Part shown: piece by piece, positions 1 through 9,294 of the stretch
Position numbering within the stretch: the first letter of the stretch is position 1
How the letters are laid out: each line of letters opens with the position of its first letter
Source of the DNA: Candidatus Thorarchaeota archaeon
Lineage (GTDB): Archaea > Asgardarchaeota > Thorarchaeia > Thorarchaeales > Thorarchaeaceae
NCBI GenBank assembly: GCA_018238375.1
Contig: JABCTJ010000038.1
Location: forward strand, 1-46,529
Length of the DNA stretch: 46,529 nt
Direction of reading: 5' to 3'
Made by a program: the position numbers and the translations under genes
Notes under the pieces: generated by a model
Told to the model about the DNA's origin: nothing
Seen by the model: the letters and a program-made list of their open reading frames with translations, nothing else
The model's database searches: none

Positions 1-1194
1 GCACGAATGCGGTACGGCACCGCTTCGTTTCTCGCCGCTCAGGGAACGAAGATACTTCACGGGGAAACAAGGAAGAAAGAAGTCATAGATTCACTCAGGA
101 TAGACCGGTGGTTGCTCCATCGTTTCGTGGGTCCAGCTCTCACATTACTGTTCTTTTTGGCTCTCTTCTACACTCTGCTAATTGTCGGTGGAACAATTCA
201 GGGCCTATTAATGACCGTAAGTGAAGACCTCATCGCACTAATTCCAGCTGATGGCGGTTTCCTCACGCAGTTGTTGATTGATGGGTTGGCAGGTGTCACT
301 GCAGGCGTTGCTATGGCTTTGCCCTATGTCTTCCTGTTCTATATCATCTTAGGACTGACTGAGGACATCGGTCTTTTGCCACGGTTCGTCGTGAATGTCC
401 AGAGAACTCTCCGCTTCTTCCACATCCCAGAGAGAGGCTTCATCAGCCTGATGCTTGGCCTCGGATGCACGGTTCCAGCGGTCACCTCCACCAGAATCAT
501 GCGGGAGCGCAACCAGAGGGTTCGTCTCATATTCCTTTACGCCTTTGTACCATGCTCATCGCGACTGGGGATTATTCTGGGAGTTGTAGCGTTCTACGGT
601 GGCGACAGGCTAGTCCTTCCATTATTCGCTACGCTGGGGATGGCAGCGCTCTTTTGGCTATTGATCATGAGAATGCTTTCAAAGGACAAACTTGATCCCA
701 TCTTGCTAGAACTGCCGGCATATAGAAGACCGATGATAAGCAATGTGGCACACAAGAGCTGGCTTCGGATGAGAGAGTTCGTTGTCGTCGTGATTCCACT
801 ACTCATCCTGGGAGGAGTGATGTACTCTTTCATCGACCAGCTTGGTGGCACGGCGGTTCTCATCGGCCCCTTCGCATTTGTGACTGAAGACTTGCTGGGA
901 CTTCCCGCTGAAACGATTATCCCAATCCTGTTTGGGTTTGTCCAGAAGGACCTTACTGGGGCTATGTTGGTTTCGGTGCTCGGAGGAGATGTTGCCGCGG
1001 TCTTGACCCCGCTTCAGCTGTTCACCTTTGGTGTGGTCACGAGTATTGGCATTCCATGCATGATTGTGCTCCCAGCAATGTCGAGAGAAATCGGATGGAA
1101 GAATACGCTCATCATACTTGCCGCTACGAGCTTGTTCTCATTGGTTGTAGCGAGCACCGTCTGGCGGATCGCCCTATTTTTCGGGTTCATGTAA
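1..1194 (+). CDS. feoB: Ferrous iron transport protein B (FeoB), C-terminal membrane part, cut by window edge
   Basis: The reading frame is open to base 1, so the N-terminal GTPase domain probably lies outside the window; the first ATG in view (base 7) is unlikely to be the true start. What remains is about 395 residues of polytopic membrane protein. It carries the FeoB gate signature GLGCTVPA (residues 151-158 from that ATG) followed by TR, and the second conserved cysteine motif PCSSRLG (182-188). Hydrophobic segments run from about residue 40 to the C-terminus, which is hydrophobic to the stop. FeoB imports Fe(II) across the cytoplasmic membrane, driven by its cytosolic G domain. No feoA is seen on the 3' side. 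The gene converges on hutH. The family call is firm; completeness cannot be judged. Confidence 0.88.
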   Translation, partial: ARMRYGTASFLAAQGTKILHGETRKKEVIDSLRIDRWLLHRFVGPALTLLFFLALFYTLLIVGGTIQGLLMTVSEDLIALIPADGGFLTQLLIDGLAGVTAGVAMALPYVFLFYIILGLTEDIGLLPRFVVNVQRTLRFFHIPERGFISLMLGLGCTVPAVTSTRIMRERNQRVRLIFLYAFVPCSSRLGIILGVVAFYGGDRLVLPLFATLGMAALFWLLIMRMLSKDKLDPILLELPAYRRPMISNVAHKSWLRMREFVVVVIPLLILGGVMYSFIDQLGGTAVLIGPFAFVTEDLLGLPAETIIPILFGFVQKDLTGAMLVSVLGGDVAAVLTPLQLFTFGVVTSIGIPCMIVLPAMSREIGWKNTLIILAATSLFSLVVASTVWRIALFFGFM

Positions 1195-1388
1195 AACAGA
1201 TGCAATTTTACAGATCATCCGCATGGCAGTAGGCTACTTTAGGGGTGTCCCTTCAGAAGCTCTCTGGGCGGCTCTCCCGCTCATCTGGTCAATACTTTGT
1301 TTCATGCACATTCTCGATTGAAGAAGGAAGCAAACGCAAGGGATAGGGCAAACCAAAAGGACTTGGGTTTCGTTGCTTCACGGAGAAG

Positions 1389-2930
1389 CTACTCATCGAA
1401 GAGGCTGCCCGCGACCGCCTCGACGGCAGATACGATGTCCCCCGAGTCCATGAGTTCACGAATCTGCATGATGTCAGGACTGAGCGCCCTATCATCTTCA
1501 AGAACGGGCACTCTCTCTCTGATGGCAGCGTGTGCCCTGGCAAGAGAATCTGATGGCTTCAGCGGCGATAAGAGATCAAGCCCCTGTGCTGCACACATGT
1601 ATTCGATTGCAATGATATTTTTCACATTCTCAAGAACCATCATTGCTTTTCTTGCTGCAATCGTGCCCATACTAACGTGGTCTTCCTGTCCAGCGCTTGT
1701 CGGTATCGAATCAACACTCGCTGGATGAGATAGGCTTTTGTTCTCAGAAACAAGCGCCGCCGCTGTGTATTGAGCTATCATCATCCCGGACTCAAGTCCA
1801 CTCTCCTTTGTCAAGAAGGGTGGTAGGTCGCTGAGAGCTGGGTCCACTAGCCTATTGATTCTCCTCTCTGATACGTTGCCAATCTCGGAGAGGGCTATTG
1901 TAAGAAAGTCCATAACCAGCGCTATTGGCTGCCCGTGAAAATTGCCTCCTGAGAGAATATCGCCACCCTCTGGGAAGACCAATGGATTGTCAGTGGCAGA
2001 ATTGATTTCTGTTTCCAGAACGCTCCGAACATACCTGATGGTGTCCAGTGATGCTCCCAGGATTTGAGGGATACACCTGAGCGAATATGCATCCTGAACC
2101 TTGCCGCAGTCCGCATGGGATTGATTGATCTCGCTGTCCTTGAGAATCGCCCTCAATGCCTTCGCAACGTCCTGTTGGCCCTCATGCGCTCGTATCGCAT
2201 GAATTCTCTCGTCAAAGGCCACACGAGTTCCCTTGAGAGCTTCTAGGCTCATGGCAGCTGCTACGGATGCGTCATGGACAAGCGTCATCGCATCATGAAC
2301 AGCAAGAAGACCAACTGCCGTCATTGGCTGAGTGCCATTGATTAGAGCGACACCTTCCTTTGCTTGAAGTATAATGGGGTCAATGCCAGCCACCATCAGC
2401 GCTGTCTTCCCGTCGCCTTTGTCATCACCATAGTAGGCCATACCTTCACCCATCATGACCAAGACCATGTGGGCAAGAGGAGCAAGATCGCCACTTGCAC
2501 CGACAGAGCCTTGCTGAGGAACTACTGGAATCACTCCTCGGTTGAGCATCTGAAGTAGGGTCTCAATGATCTCTATCCGAACGCCCGAGTATCCTTTGGC
2601 AAGAGCGTTTGCACGTAAGAGCATAATCGCCCTCACAATCTCCTTGGAGAATGGAGGTCCTACTCCTGCACTGTGACTCCTGATGATATTCACTTGGAGC
2701 TTAGCTACGTCATCCGCACTTATCGAAACATTGGCAAGACTGCCGAAGCCAGTGTTTACACCGTATACCGTCCGACCTGCGCTTATCGCGGATTCCACAA
2801 CATTGCGACTCTTGTGGATTTTCTTGCGTGCAGACTCGGCAAGCTCAGCCAGTTCATTATGACATGCGACTAGAATCACGTCTTCAATTGTCAGGCTCTC
2901 GCCATCAACCTCAACAACCATGGTATTCAT
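1389..2930 (-). CDS. hutH: Histidine ammonia-lyase (HutH)
   Basis: Deaminates L-histidine to trans-urocanate and ammonia in the cytoplasm, the first step of histidine breakdown. At 513 residues it has normal family length. The Ala-Ser-Gly triad (residues 145-147, within GSVGASGDLAPL) is the one that cyclises to the MIO electrophile. The catalytic tyrosine loop YGVNTGFG lies near residues 56-63. The ATG overlaps the stop of hutU by four bases (ATGA), so the two genes are translationally coupled with hutU upstream. The ammonia-lyase superfamily also includes phenylalanine and tyrosine lyases and aminomutases; the adjacent urocanase makes histidine the clear substrate. The later genes hutI and hutG or ftcD are not in the window. 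Confidence 0.95.
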   Translation of the reverse strand: MNTMVVEVDGESLTIEDVILVACHNELAELAESARKKIHKSRNVVESAISAGRTVYGVNTGFGSLANVSISADDVAKLQVNIIRSHSAGVGPPFSKEIVRAIMLLRANALAKGYSGVRIEIIETLLQMLNRGVIPVVPQQGSVGASGDLAPLAHMVLVMMGEGMAYYGDDKGDGKTALMVAGIDPIILQAKEGVALINGTQPMTAVGLLAVHDAMTLVHDASVAAAMSLEALKGTRVAFDERIHAIRAHEGQQDVAKALRAILKDSEINQSHADCGKVQDAYSLRCIPQILGASLDTIRYVRSVLETEINSATDNPLVFPEGGDILSGGNFHGQPIALVMDFLTIALSEIGNVSERRINRLVDPALSDLPPFLTKESGLESGMMIAQYTAAALVSENKSLSHPASVDSIPTSAGQEDHVSMGTIAARKAMMVLENVKNIIAIEYMCAAQGLDLLSPLKPSDSLARAHAAIRERVPVLEDDRALSPDIMQIRELMDSGDIVSAVEAVAGSLFDE

Positions 2931-4954
2931 CCCTTCCTTTTTTCAAGCGCCGCTCTAACGAGTCCTTCCACCAGTCCATCTTCAGGAGTGAATGGCAGAG
3001 TGATTTGCCCTCTGCCGCTTAAAGTCCTATTCCACTCAATCACCGTTTCAACAGCGTTCTCGTTTCTTGCCCATGCACGACGCGCCACTCCACCCATCAC
3101 ATCCCAGTTGACTCCGACCCTGATTATTTCGTCCACCCGCTCACTACCGTCGAGAACCAAGCCAAAACCACCATTGATTGCCTTTCCCGTGCCAACTCCA
3201 CCACCATTTGATAGGACACACAGCGTCATCCCTCGCGCCGCATTTCCCGCCCAACACTGATGCGCCATATCGCTGGTGACATTACTGCCGTCCATGATAT
3301 TAGCAGTTTCTCTGAATGGTGAATCGGTGCCTCCAGTATCGTGATGATCCCGACCTAGCATTATCGGCCCCACTTTGCCCTCCTTCACCATCTTATTGAA
3401 CTCGAGCGCTATTTTGATGCGTCCATTTGCATCTGCATACAGGATTCTGGCTTGAGAACCGATTACGAGAGCGTTTTTCTCTGCGTTTCGAATCCAAATG
3501 TAATTGTCACGATCCTGCCCACCAAGCGTGGGGTCTATGCACGACATCGCAGCTTTGTCGGTTGCTGTCAAGTCTTTGTGCAACCCGCTCAAGCATACCC
3601 AACGAAACGGACCGTAGCCGCAGTCAAAGCAAATTGGCCCCATGATGTCTTCTACGTATGATGGGAAAATGAATCCGTCATTCGTGTTTTCGCCATTCTT
3701 TGCAATGGCTGTTGCACCTGCATCGAAGATTGCCTTCATGAAGCTGTTTCCATAGTCCCAGAAGTACGTGCCGCGTTCGGTCATGATTTGAATGAGTCTG
3801 AACTGCTTGCGGAGGGATGCGTTTACCAGCTCGATGAATCGCTCTCGGTCGCTTTTGAGAAGCTCGCGTCCCTCTTCAAATGTGACTCCTTGAGGCGTGT
3901 ACCCTCCGCCATAGACGTCATGACATGAAGTTTGATCTGATGCTAGCTCAATGGGGATGCTATTGTCCACAACATATTGCCAAAGGTCGACAATGTTACC
4001 GTGGTAACCAATTGAGATCGGCTCTTTCTTCGCTCGGTACTCCTCAACCCACTCAAAGATTTCAGGCAGGTTGTTAGAGTGTTTACTAAGCCATCCCTGT
4101 TCGCTGCGGGTAATTATGCGGCTCTTATCAACCTCTGCGACGATTCCGATTCCGCCAGCAATCTCAACTGCTTTTGGCTGTGCTCCACTCATACCCCCAA
4201 GGCCTGATGTTAGGAAAACCTTGCCGCACAGGTCCTCATCGTCTGCCAAGCCAAGATACAGCCGACCTGCATTCAACAGTGTGATGCATGTCCCGTGAAC
4301 GATGCCTTGAGGACCAATGTACATCCAGCCACCAGCCGTCATCTGGCCATAATTTGTATTCCCCATCGCTGATGCGCGATGAAAATCTTGAGGAGTGTCG
4401 AAAATGCCAACCATGAGACCATTGGTCGATATCACACGAGGCGCATTCCTATGCGATGGAAAGAGTCCTACAGGATGCCCAGAGCTGACAACCAATGTTT
4501 GGTCCCCAGTCATTGTTTCCAAGTATTTCTTAATCAACCTGTACTGCATCCAGTTCTGACAGACCTGACCATTCTCGCCATAGGTCACGAGATCGTAGGG
4601 GTAGAGGGCTACATCGAAGTCTAGATTGTTGTCAATCATAAGCTGAAGCGCTCTTGCCTCAAGGATTCCTTTGTACTCATCAACCGGCTTCGCCTTGATT
4701 GTTCCTAGAGGTCGGTAGCGATATCCATAGATTCTTCCTCGAGTTATCAATTCTTTCAGAAACTCCGGGGCTAGCGTTTCATGCAAACTCTCAGGGATGT
4801 ACCGGAGCGCATTCTTCAGGGCCACGACTATCTCTCCTTCAGTCAAATTTAGACCTCGATTCGGAGCCCGTCGGTATTGGGGGTCAAAGACTGGGTCAGG
4901 GGGAAGGTCAGAGGATAGCTTAATCGTCATTGCTTTGGAAACGTCAACCTTCAC
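2927..4954 (-). CDS. hutU: Urocanate hydratase (urocanase, HutU), long form
   Basis: Converts urocanate to 4-imidazolone-5-propionate using tightly bound NAD+ as an electrophile. At 675 residues it is clearly longer than the usual bacterial enzyme (about 555) and close to the length of animal urocanases. Recognisable blocks are SGHPVGLFPSH (158-168), YGQMTAGGWMYIGPQG (202-217), the glycine-rich NAD-binding stretch GLGGMSGAQPKA (251-262) and the active-site segment SDQTSCHD (339-346). Translation starts at a GTG preceded by AGAAGGAT about ten bases upstream; an in-frame ATG eight codons later is an alternative. It is the first gene of a two-gene operon with hutH, overlapping by ATGA. Confidence 0.95.
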   Translation of the reverse strand: MKVDVSKAMTIKLSSDLPPDPVFDPQYRRAPNRGLNLTEGEIVVALKNALRYIPESLHETLAPEFLKELITRGRIYGYRYRPLGTIKAKPVDEYKGILEARALQLMIDNNLDFDVALYPYDLVTYGENGQVCQNWMQYRLIKKYLETMTGDQTLVVSSGHPVGLFPSHRNAPRVISTNGLMVGIFDTPQDFHRASAMGNTNYGQMTAGGWMYIGPQGIVHGTCITLLNAGRLYLGLADDEDLCGKVFLTSGLGGMSGAQPKAVEIAGGIGIVAEVDKSRIITRSEQGWLSKHSNNLPEIFEWVEEYRAKKEPISIGYHGNIVDLWQYVVDNSIPIELASDQTSCHDVYGGGYTPQGVTFEEGRELLKSDRERFIELVNASLRKQFRLIQIMTERGTYFWDYGNSFMKAIFDAGATAIAKNGENTNDGFIFPSYVEDIMGPICFDCGYGPFRWVCLSGLHKDLTATDKAAMSCIDPTLGGQDRDNYIWIRNAEKNALVIGSQARILYADANGRIKIALEFNKMVKEGKVGPIMLGRDHHDTGGTDSPFRETANIMDGSNVTSDMAHQCWAGNAARGMTLCVLSNGGGVGTGKAINGGFGLVLDGSERVDEIIRVGVNWDVMGGVARRAWARNENAVETVIEWNRTLSGRGQITLPFTPEDGLVEGLVRAALEKRKG

Positions 4955-4995
4955 AGAATCACATCCTTCTGGCTAACTACTCATAGCATGCCGCT

Positions 4996-5008
4996 CCATA
5001 AAGGAGTT
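4996..5008 (-). promoter_or_regulatory. Candidate TATA-type promoter for hutUH
   Basis: Read on the minus strand, ACTCCTTTATGG lies about 45 bases upstream of the hutU GTG. A TTTATG element at this distance would place a start site some 25 bases downstream and leave a short leader containing the Shine-Dalgarno. The match is by eye and weak. Confidence 0.3.
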
Positions 5009-5157
5009 GGGGATTGAAAAACAAAAACACGGTAGATTGATCAAATTGAGTTCATGCTTTGAATCAGCTCGCTAAGATGGAATCTGTGATGAGCGTTAAT
5101 CGGCATATTCGAAAACAGCTGTGCGTACTCTCTGCTGCAGAAGATGGTTATTATGTC

Positions 5158-5745
5158 CTAGAGAGCGACGAACTCCGCGCTACTAGCATCCCAACCCAAT
5201 CGTTTTGCCTTCTGAAAAGCCTCACTTGATTCCTTGTACTGACCCAGAAGCCATAGAATCAATCGAATCTTATTCCACAGGTGAGGGTTGTCGGGGTCGG
5301 ATTCAAGCTCTGTGCGAACTCCAGATTCGATTCTCTTGTATTCCTCAAGTTCGCTCTTCCGGAAAGCTACAGCCTGCTCCAACAGACCGTAGATATAGAC
5401 AGCTGGTCGATCTATGACATGAGTTAGAAACTCTGTTGGTCGTCCGCGAAGGGCGGCGTTGATTGCGGCCGCGGGAGTATCCTTAGTCCTCCAAAACTCA
5501 CCGCTTACCAGCTGTATTTCATATCCATGCTGCATGAAATCAAGAAGCTCTGCCAAATGGCTTGTAACTGGGTGATCATCTCCGAGATCGCGTTCACAGA
5601 GACTCCACTCGTTGTAGATACATTGGGAGCCAATGAAATCTGTTACGCTTGGCGTTGCTCTTATCTTCTTCAGATCGCTCATCAGACTTTTCACTGCGTA
5701 TTCCTTACGCCGAACTGGGAGCTGAATAGAGTTTTCACCCGCCAT
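5158..5745 (-). CDS. Hypothetical protein with C-terminal TPR-like helices
   Basis: A 195-residue soluble protein I do not recognise. There is no signal peptide or membrane segment. The N-terminal 90 residues are mixed, with several tryptophans and acidic residues (NEWSLCERDLGDD). Residues from about 140 to 185 fit one to two tetratricopeptide-type helix pairs: DPDNPHLWNKI, then LLGQYKESSEAFQKAKRLG, with the typical small and aromatic spacing. Such helices usually bind partner proteins. The gene stands alone between hutUH and the ECF genes with its own upstream spacer; the minus-strand sequence GGTTTTTATGAA about 40 bases before the ATG could be a TATA element. No function is assigned. Confidence 0.7.
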   Translation of the reverse strand: MAGENSIQLPVRRKEYAVKSLMSDLKKIRATPSVTDFIGSQCIYNEWSLCERDLGDDHPVTSHLAELLDFMQHGYEIQLVSGEFWRTKDTPAAAINAALRGRPTEFLTHVIDRPAVYIYGLLEQAVAFRKSELEEYKRIESGVRTELESDPDNPHLWNKIRLILWLLGQYKESSEAFQKAKRLGWDASSAEFVAL

Positions 5746-5837
5746 TTTGTTTCGCCCACCGTTCGCTCCAATAGGTTTGCATTCATAAAAACCATATGAG
5801 GATTAACCTATACCCAGTGTAGTAGCATACTATGGTT

Positions 5838-6608
5838 CTAAAATGGAAAACCCCACAGCATCCACCCCGGCAGACCAACAAAGAACCTGACATAAATGAC
5901 CAAAATCAGTATCAAGAGGGAAGATAGCACTAACGCCCAGTCCCGTTTCCTGAAACGCAGCATCTCCATATAGGTCCGGTTCTCGCTGACGCCAAAGCCT
6001 CTTGATTCCATGCTCTCAGCAATCGAGAGAGCACGCCTAATTGACACGATTATTAGAGGCACAATAATGGGTATGATGTTCCTGACGCGTTTGATAATAT
6101 TTCCCTTGTCAAGCTCAACTCCCCGAGCCCTCTGAGCATCCATAATAGCATAGGCCTCTTGGCCCAGAGTTGGTACGTATCTCATTGCCATACTCATTGC
6201 GAAGGCAAACTCGAACTTCACACGCATCTGTATCAATGCCTGTGACAGCTGGTCCGGTTGGACCGTGAGGAAGAACAACGAGAATGAAGTCATCAAAGCC
6301 ACCAACCGAATCGCCAACGAGAGGGAATAGGAAAATGGGTACTCCATAGGTGAGAGCAGCGTGTTGAACACTAGCACGAATACAAGAAGAGCGCCCAATC
6401 CCTTCATGCTCGTTGCCCATCTGCCCAGGGATTTCGCTGCAGCAATCATCGGAAGAAGGCAGGTGAAAACCATAAGGAGAGGGATAATTTCCATGAACAT
6501 CATGGATACTGCTGCACATACTATAGACAGAACAAGCTTTGATCGTGGATCCAGGCGATGCATAACTGAGTCCTGTCTTGTGTATTGGAAAACTTCAAGG
6601 AACGACAT
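5838..6608 (-). CDS. ecfT: ECF transporter transmembrane scaffold subunit (EcfT)
   Basis: Membrane scaffold of an energy-coupling-factor vitamin or metal importer. It couples ATP hydrolysis by the two EcfA subunits to a substrate-binding S protein. The 256 residues begin with the typical N-terminal block (DPRSKL near 20-25), followed by several hydrophobic helices and the two coupling motifs at the cytoplasmic helices: QRARG (159-163) and ESRGFG (201-206). Both Ala/Ser-Arg-Gly triplets are intact. The ATG follows the stop of the upstream ecfA with no gap. No S component lies in the window, so this is probably a shared, group II-type module whose substrate cannot be inferred. Confidence 0.92.
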   Translation of the reverse strand: MSFLEVFQYTRQDSVMHRLDPRSKLVLSIVCAAVSMMFMEIIPLLMVFTCLLPMIAAAKSLGRWATSMKGLGALLVFVLVFNTLLSPMEYPFSYSLSLAIRLVALMTSFSLFFLTVQPDQLSQALIQMRVKFEFAFAMSMAMRYVPTLGQEAYAIMDAQRARGVELDKGNIIKRVRNIIPIIVPLIIVSIRRALSIAESMESRGFGVSENRTYMEMLRFRKRDWALVLSSLLILILVIYVRFFVGLPGWMLWGFPF

Positions 6609-7433
6609 CTATGCACCCCCAAGTATCCCCATGATGGTTTCCTCTAACTCGGATAATAATGTCAATCGTTGGCCAACTTCTGGGAAAACGTTTCGCAGTG
6701 CTCTAGCGGCTAATGTCATCTGAGGGGGTGCCAGTGCACATCTTTCAATGACCTCATCATTGCTCAGTACCATGCTTGTAGATCCGTCCGCAATAATCTG
6801 ACCATCAGCCATAGCAATTGTGCGAGGAAAGTTCTCGATGACAAACTCAATGTCGTGTGTCACAACAACAACTGTTCGCCCCCGCTTGTTCATCTCAGCG
6901 AGCATTTGGGCAAGCTGATTCTTTTGATGCGCATCCTGTCCGATTGTTGGCTCATCAAGCGCTAGAAAGCGCGGCTCTGTTGAAAGGACTGATGCGAGGG
7001 CAACACGTTTCCTCTCACCGCCAGACAGAGTAAAGGGAGACCTCTCTGCGAAGTCCTCCAAGCCTAGACTTGCCAGGGTCTTCTGACGTCTTTGCTCGGC
7101 CTCACTCTCGGTGAAGCCAATGTTTCTGAGCCCGAACTCCACTTCCTTCTTCACCGAATCTAGGAACAACTGATGGTCAGGGTTCTGGAAGACCAGTCCC
7201 ACCTCTCTGGCGATTTCTGCTACTGACATGAACTTGGTATCTTGTCCGTCAAGAATGACCCGTCCCTTTTGCGGACGGAGAAGGCCGTTCATGTGTTTGA
7301 CCATTGTGGTCTTGCCTGCACCGTTGGCACCGATGACCGCAAGACGCTCACCAGCGTCAACCTGTAGAGAGATACCCCGGAGGGCTGTGTAGACGCCATC
7401 GTAGGAATAATGCACATCTTCTAGGATGATCAC
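6609..7433 (-). CDS. ecfA2: ECF transporter ATPase subunit (second EcfA)
   Basis: ABC-type ATPase of 274 residues. Walker A is GANGAGKTT (35-43), the Q-loop is around Q83, the signature is LSGGERKR (136-143) and Walker B is FLALDEP (156-162). It should form a heterodimer with the neighbouring EcfA and sit on EcfT. Its start overlaps the preceding gene by four bases and its stop directly precedes the ecfT ATG. The A1/A2 numbering is by position only. Confidence 0.92.
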   Translation of the reverse strand: MIILEDVHYSYDGVYTALRGISLQVDAGERLAVIGANGAGKTTMVKHMNGLLRPQKGRVILDGQDTKFMSVAEIAREVGLVFQNPDHQLFLDSVKKEVEFGLRNIGFTESEAEQRRQKTLASLGLEDFAERSPFTLSGGERKRVALASVLSTEPRFLALDEPTIGQDAHQKNQLAQMLAEMNKRGRTVVVVTHDIEFVIENFPRTIAMADGQIIADGSTSMVLSNDEVIERCALAPPQMTLAARALRNVFPEVGQRLTLLSELEETIMGILGGA

Positions 7434-8272
7434 CTTGATGTCGCCTCCTGGACAAGCTCAGCCAATTCCACCCCTGTCAGAGGTACGGTTTCGAGTTCAA
7501 CACCCCTTGTTCTCAACCGTTTATACACCTGAGTCGCCTTGGGTACGCCAACGCCAATCTCCTCACAAAGGTCCATGGCAAGGATTTCTCTCGGATTCCC
7601 ATCAGCAACAATACGCCCCTTGTTCATCAAGATGATACGAGATGCATCCTTTGCAACCAAGTCAAGCCGATGCTCCACAAGAACGACAGCCATACCTCTC
7701 TTGTTGAGATGTGCGATTATCTCGAGAATAGCCTCTGCACTCTGGGGATCAAGATTCGAGGTGGGTTCATCAGCCACAAGGACTTTTGGCTTTAAGGCCA
7801 GCGTTGCAGCAATCGCGACTCGCTGCTGTTCGCCACCCGACATCTCGTGAGGGTGTTTTTCTCTCAGTTCTTCAAGGTCGAGTAGCTCTATCAGTTCCTC
7901 TACTCTACGTCTTATTTCATTAGGCGCGACACCAAGATTCTCAGGACCGAATGCAATTTCTTTTTCCACATCGAGAGTTACGAGCTGATTTTCTGGATTC
8001 TGGAACACCAAGCCTGCAACAGAGGCGAATGTCGCCACTTCATTCTCGCGGGTGTTCTTTCCGTCCGTGTAAACGTTACCAGCGACATATCCGCGATGGA
8101 ACTGAGGAACAAGCGCGTTTATCGCTCTGCAAAAAGTGGTTTTTCCACACCCAGAGGGCCCTGTGATAACAACATATTCGCCCTCATCGATTGTGAGTTT
8201 GATTCTTTTCAGAGCGAGGGAGTCCGCTCCTAGGTACTTGAAGCTGAAATCGGCGAACTCTATCAGCGCCAT
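7430..8272 (-). CDS. ecfA1: ECF transporter ATPase subunit (first EcfA)
   Basis: ABC-type ATPase of 280 residues, first gene of the ecfA-ecfA-ecfT operon. Walker A is GPSGCGKTT (38-46), the Q-loop is in VFQNPENQL (near 89-97), the signature is MSGGEQQR (144-151) and Walker B is VLVADEP (164-170). The Q-loop asparagine-proline pattern VFQNP is typical of EcfA and CbiO proteins. The C-terminal 50 residues form a family-typical extension. It follows the DHH gene by only 14 bases on the same strand, so it may be cotranscribed with the information-processing operon. Confidence 0.92.
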   Translation of the reverse strand: MALIEFADFSFKYLGADSLALKRIKLTIDEGEYVVITGPSGCGKTTFCRAINALVPQFHRGYVAGNVYTDGKNTRENEVATFASVAGLVFQNPENQLVTLDVEKEIAFGPENLGVAPNEIRRRVEELIELLDLEELREKHPHEMSGGEQQRVAIAATLALKPKVLVADEPTSNLDPQSAEAILEIIAHLNKRGMAVVLVEHRLDLVAKDASRIILMNKGRIVADGNPREILAMDLCEEIGVGVPKATQVYKRLRTRGVELETVPLTGVELAELVQEATSR

Positions 8273-8286
8273 GGATTCTCTTCCTC

Positions 8287-9294
8287 TTAGGATGACTCAT
8301 CACTCTCAGGTGATGGCTCTCTCTTGATTGCGTCCCTAATGAGTTGTACTGCTCTTAAGGCGGCCTTGTCCCCGAGTATCCTGCCATTTGCTCCAGCAGC
8401 ATTAGGATGCCCGCCTCCCTTTCCCTCAATAAATTCTCCGAGCGGCTCCATCACGTCACTTCCCAGATTAACGCCAGTCTTCTCATAGAACTCCGTGGTG
8501 CTCCTAGAGCTCAGACGCACTTCTCCATTAGATGGATTCCCACTGACGATAGCGACATCGGCACCCATCCCAATCAGTCCACGGCATGCACTGGCCTCAA
8601 AGGCTTTGATTCTGGATGTGACGATGATCCAGTTGTCAATATTGTGGACCTGTAATCGGCCGGCAGCCTTGAGCCTTGCTATCCGTTCCGATCTACTAGG
8701 TTTGATGGCCAGTGAATTCATGCACGCTTGATAGTCAGCTCCATTGCGCACTAACCTGGTTGCAGCAACGAGAGTATCCTCGTCTGCATAGAGGAATCTA
8801 CGGGTGTCAAACAACATTCCAGTGAGGAGTAGATTTGCGATATCCGCTCCAATATCTAATTTGACCTCATCATATAGACCCGCAATAATCTCGCAAGCAG
8901 AGTATCTATCGCTCCGTACAACTGCATGCTTCGCAATGCTATCAAGCTCTGGGTTAGGTTCATGATGATCAATCACCAAGGTCCGTTCAGGATTGACAAC
9001 GACATCCTTGAGCTTAGGACCGAGTTGTAGTAGGCTATTTGTATCTACAAGGATTACCAGGTCGTGACCATCTTCAACTGTTTCGAGAATCTCAGCAGTA
9101 GGTGCAAATCTATCGAGTACTTGCATCGAGAGCCTGCTTACATCATCGCACGCAAGCTTGGGCATACTCTTTGGATTGAGTTTCCTACAAATATCCGCGA
9201 CTGCAATCATTGAGCAAACTGCATCAGGGTCTGCATTATGATGCCCTAGAATCACAGGATGAAAAGATGACTTCAACAGGGAAATGAGATTCAT
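8287..9294 (-). CDS. DHH-family phosphoesterase
   Basis: Cytosolic metal-dependent phosphodiesterase of the DHH/DHHA1 superfamily, 335 residues. The motifs are in order: GHHNADPDA (17-25), VDTNS (83-87), the name-giving IDHHEP (108-113), an FDTRRF block (162-167), and the DHHA1 substrate loop GGGHPNAAG (293-301). Relatives include RecJ-like nucleases and NrnA-type oligoribonucleases that also hydrolyse phosphoadenosine phosphate. The size fits the archaeal NrnA/RecJ-like group rather than full RecJ. The exact substrate cannot be read from sequence. The ATG overlaps the end of the upstream gene by four bases (ATGA), tying it to the prefoldin segment of the superoperon. Confidence 0.88.
   Translation of the reverse strand: MNLISLLKSSFHPVILGHHNADPDAVCSMIAVADICRKLNPKSMPKLACDDVSRLSMQVLDRFAPTAEILETVEDGHDLVILVDTNSLLQLGPKLKDVVVNPERTLVIDHHEPNPELDSIAKHAVVRSDRYSACEIIAGLYDEVKLDIGADIANLLLTGMLFDTRRFLYADEDTLVAATRLVRNGADYQACMNSLAIKPSRSERIARLKAAGRLQVHNIDNWIIVTSRIKAFEASACRGLIGMGADVAIVSGNPSNGEVRLSSRSTTEFYEKTGVNLGSDVMEPLGEFIEGKGGGHPNAAGANGRILGDKAALRAVQLIRDAIKREPSPESDESS

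Noticed and set aside
1..1194. A stand-alone FeoB lacking its GTPase domain
   Set aside because: The frame is open to the window edge, so the missing domain is best explained by truncation of the view.
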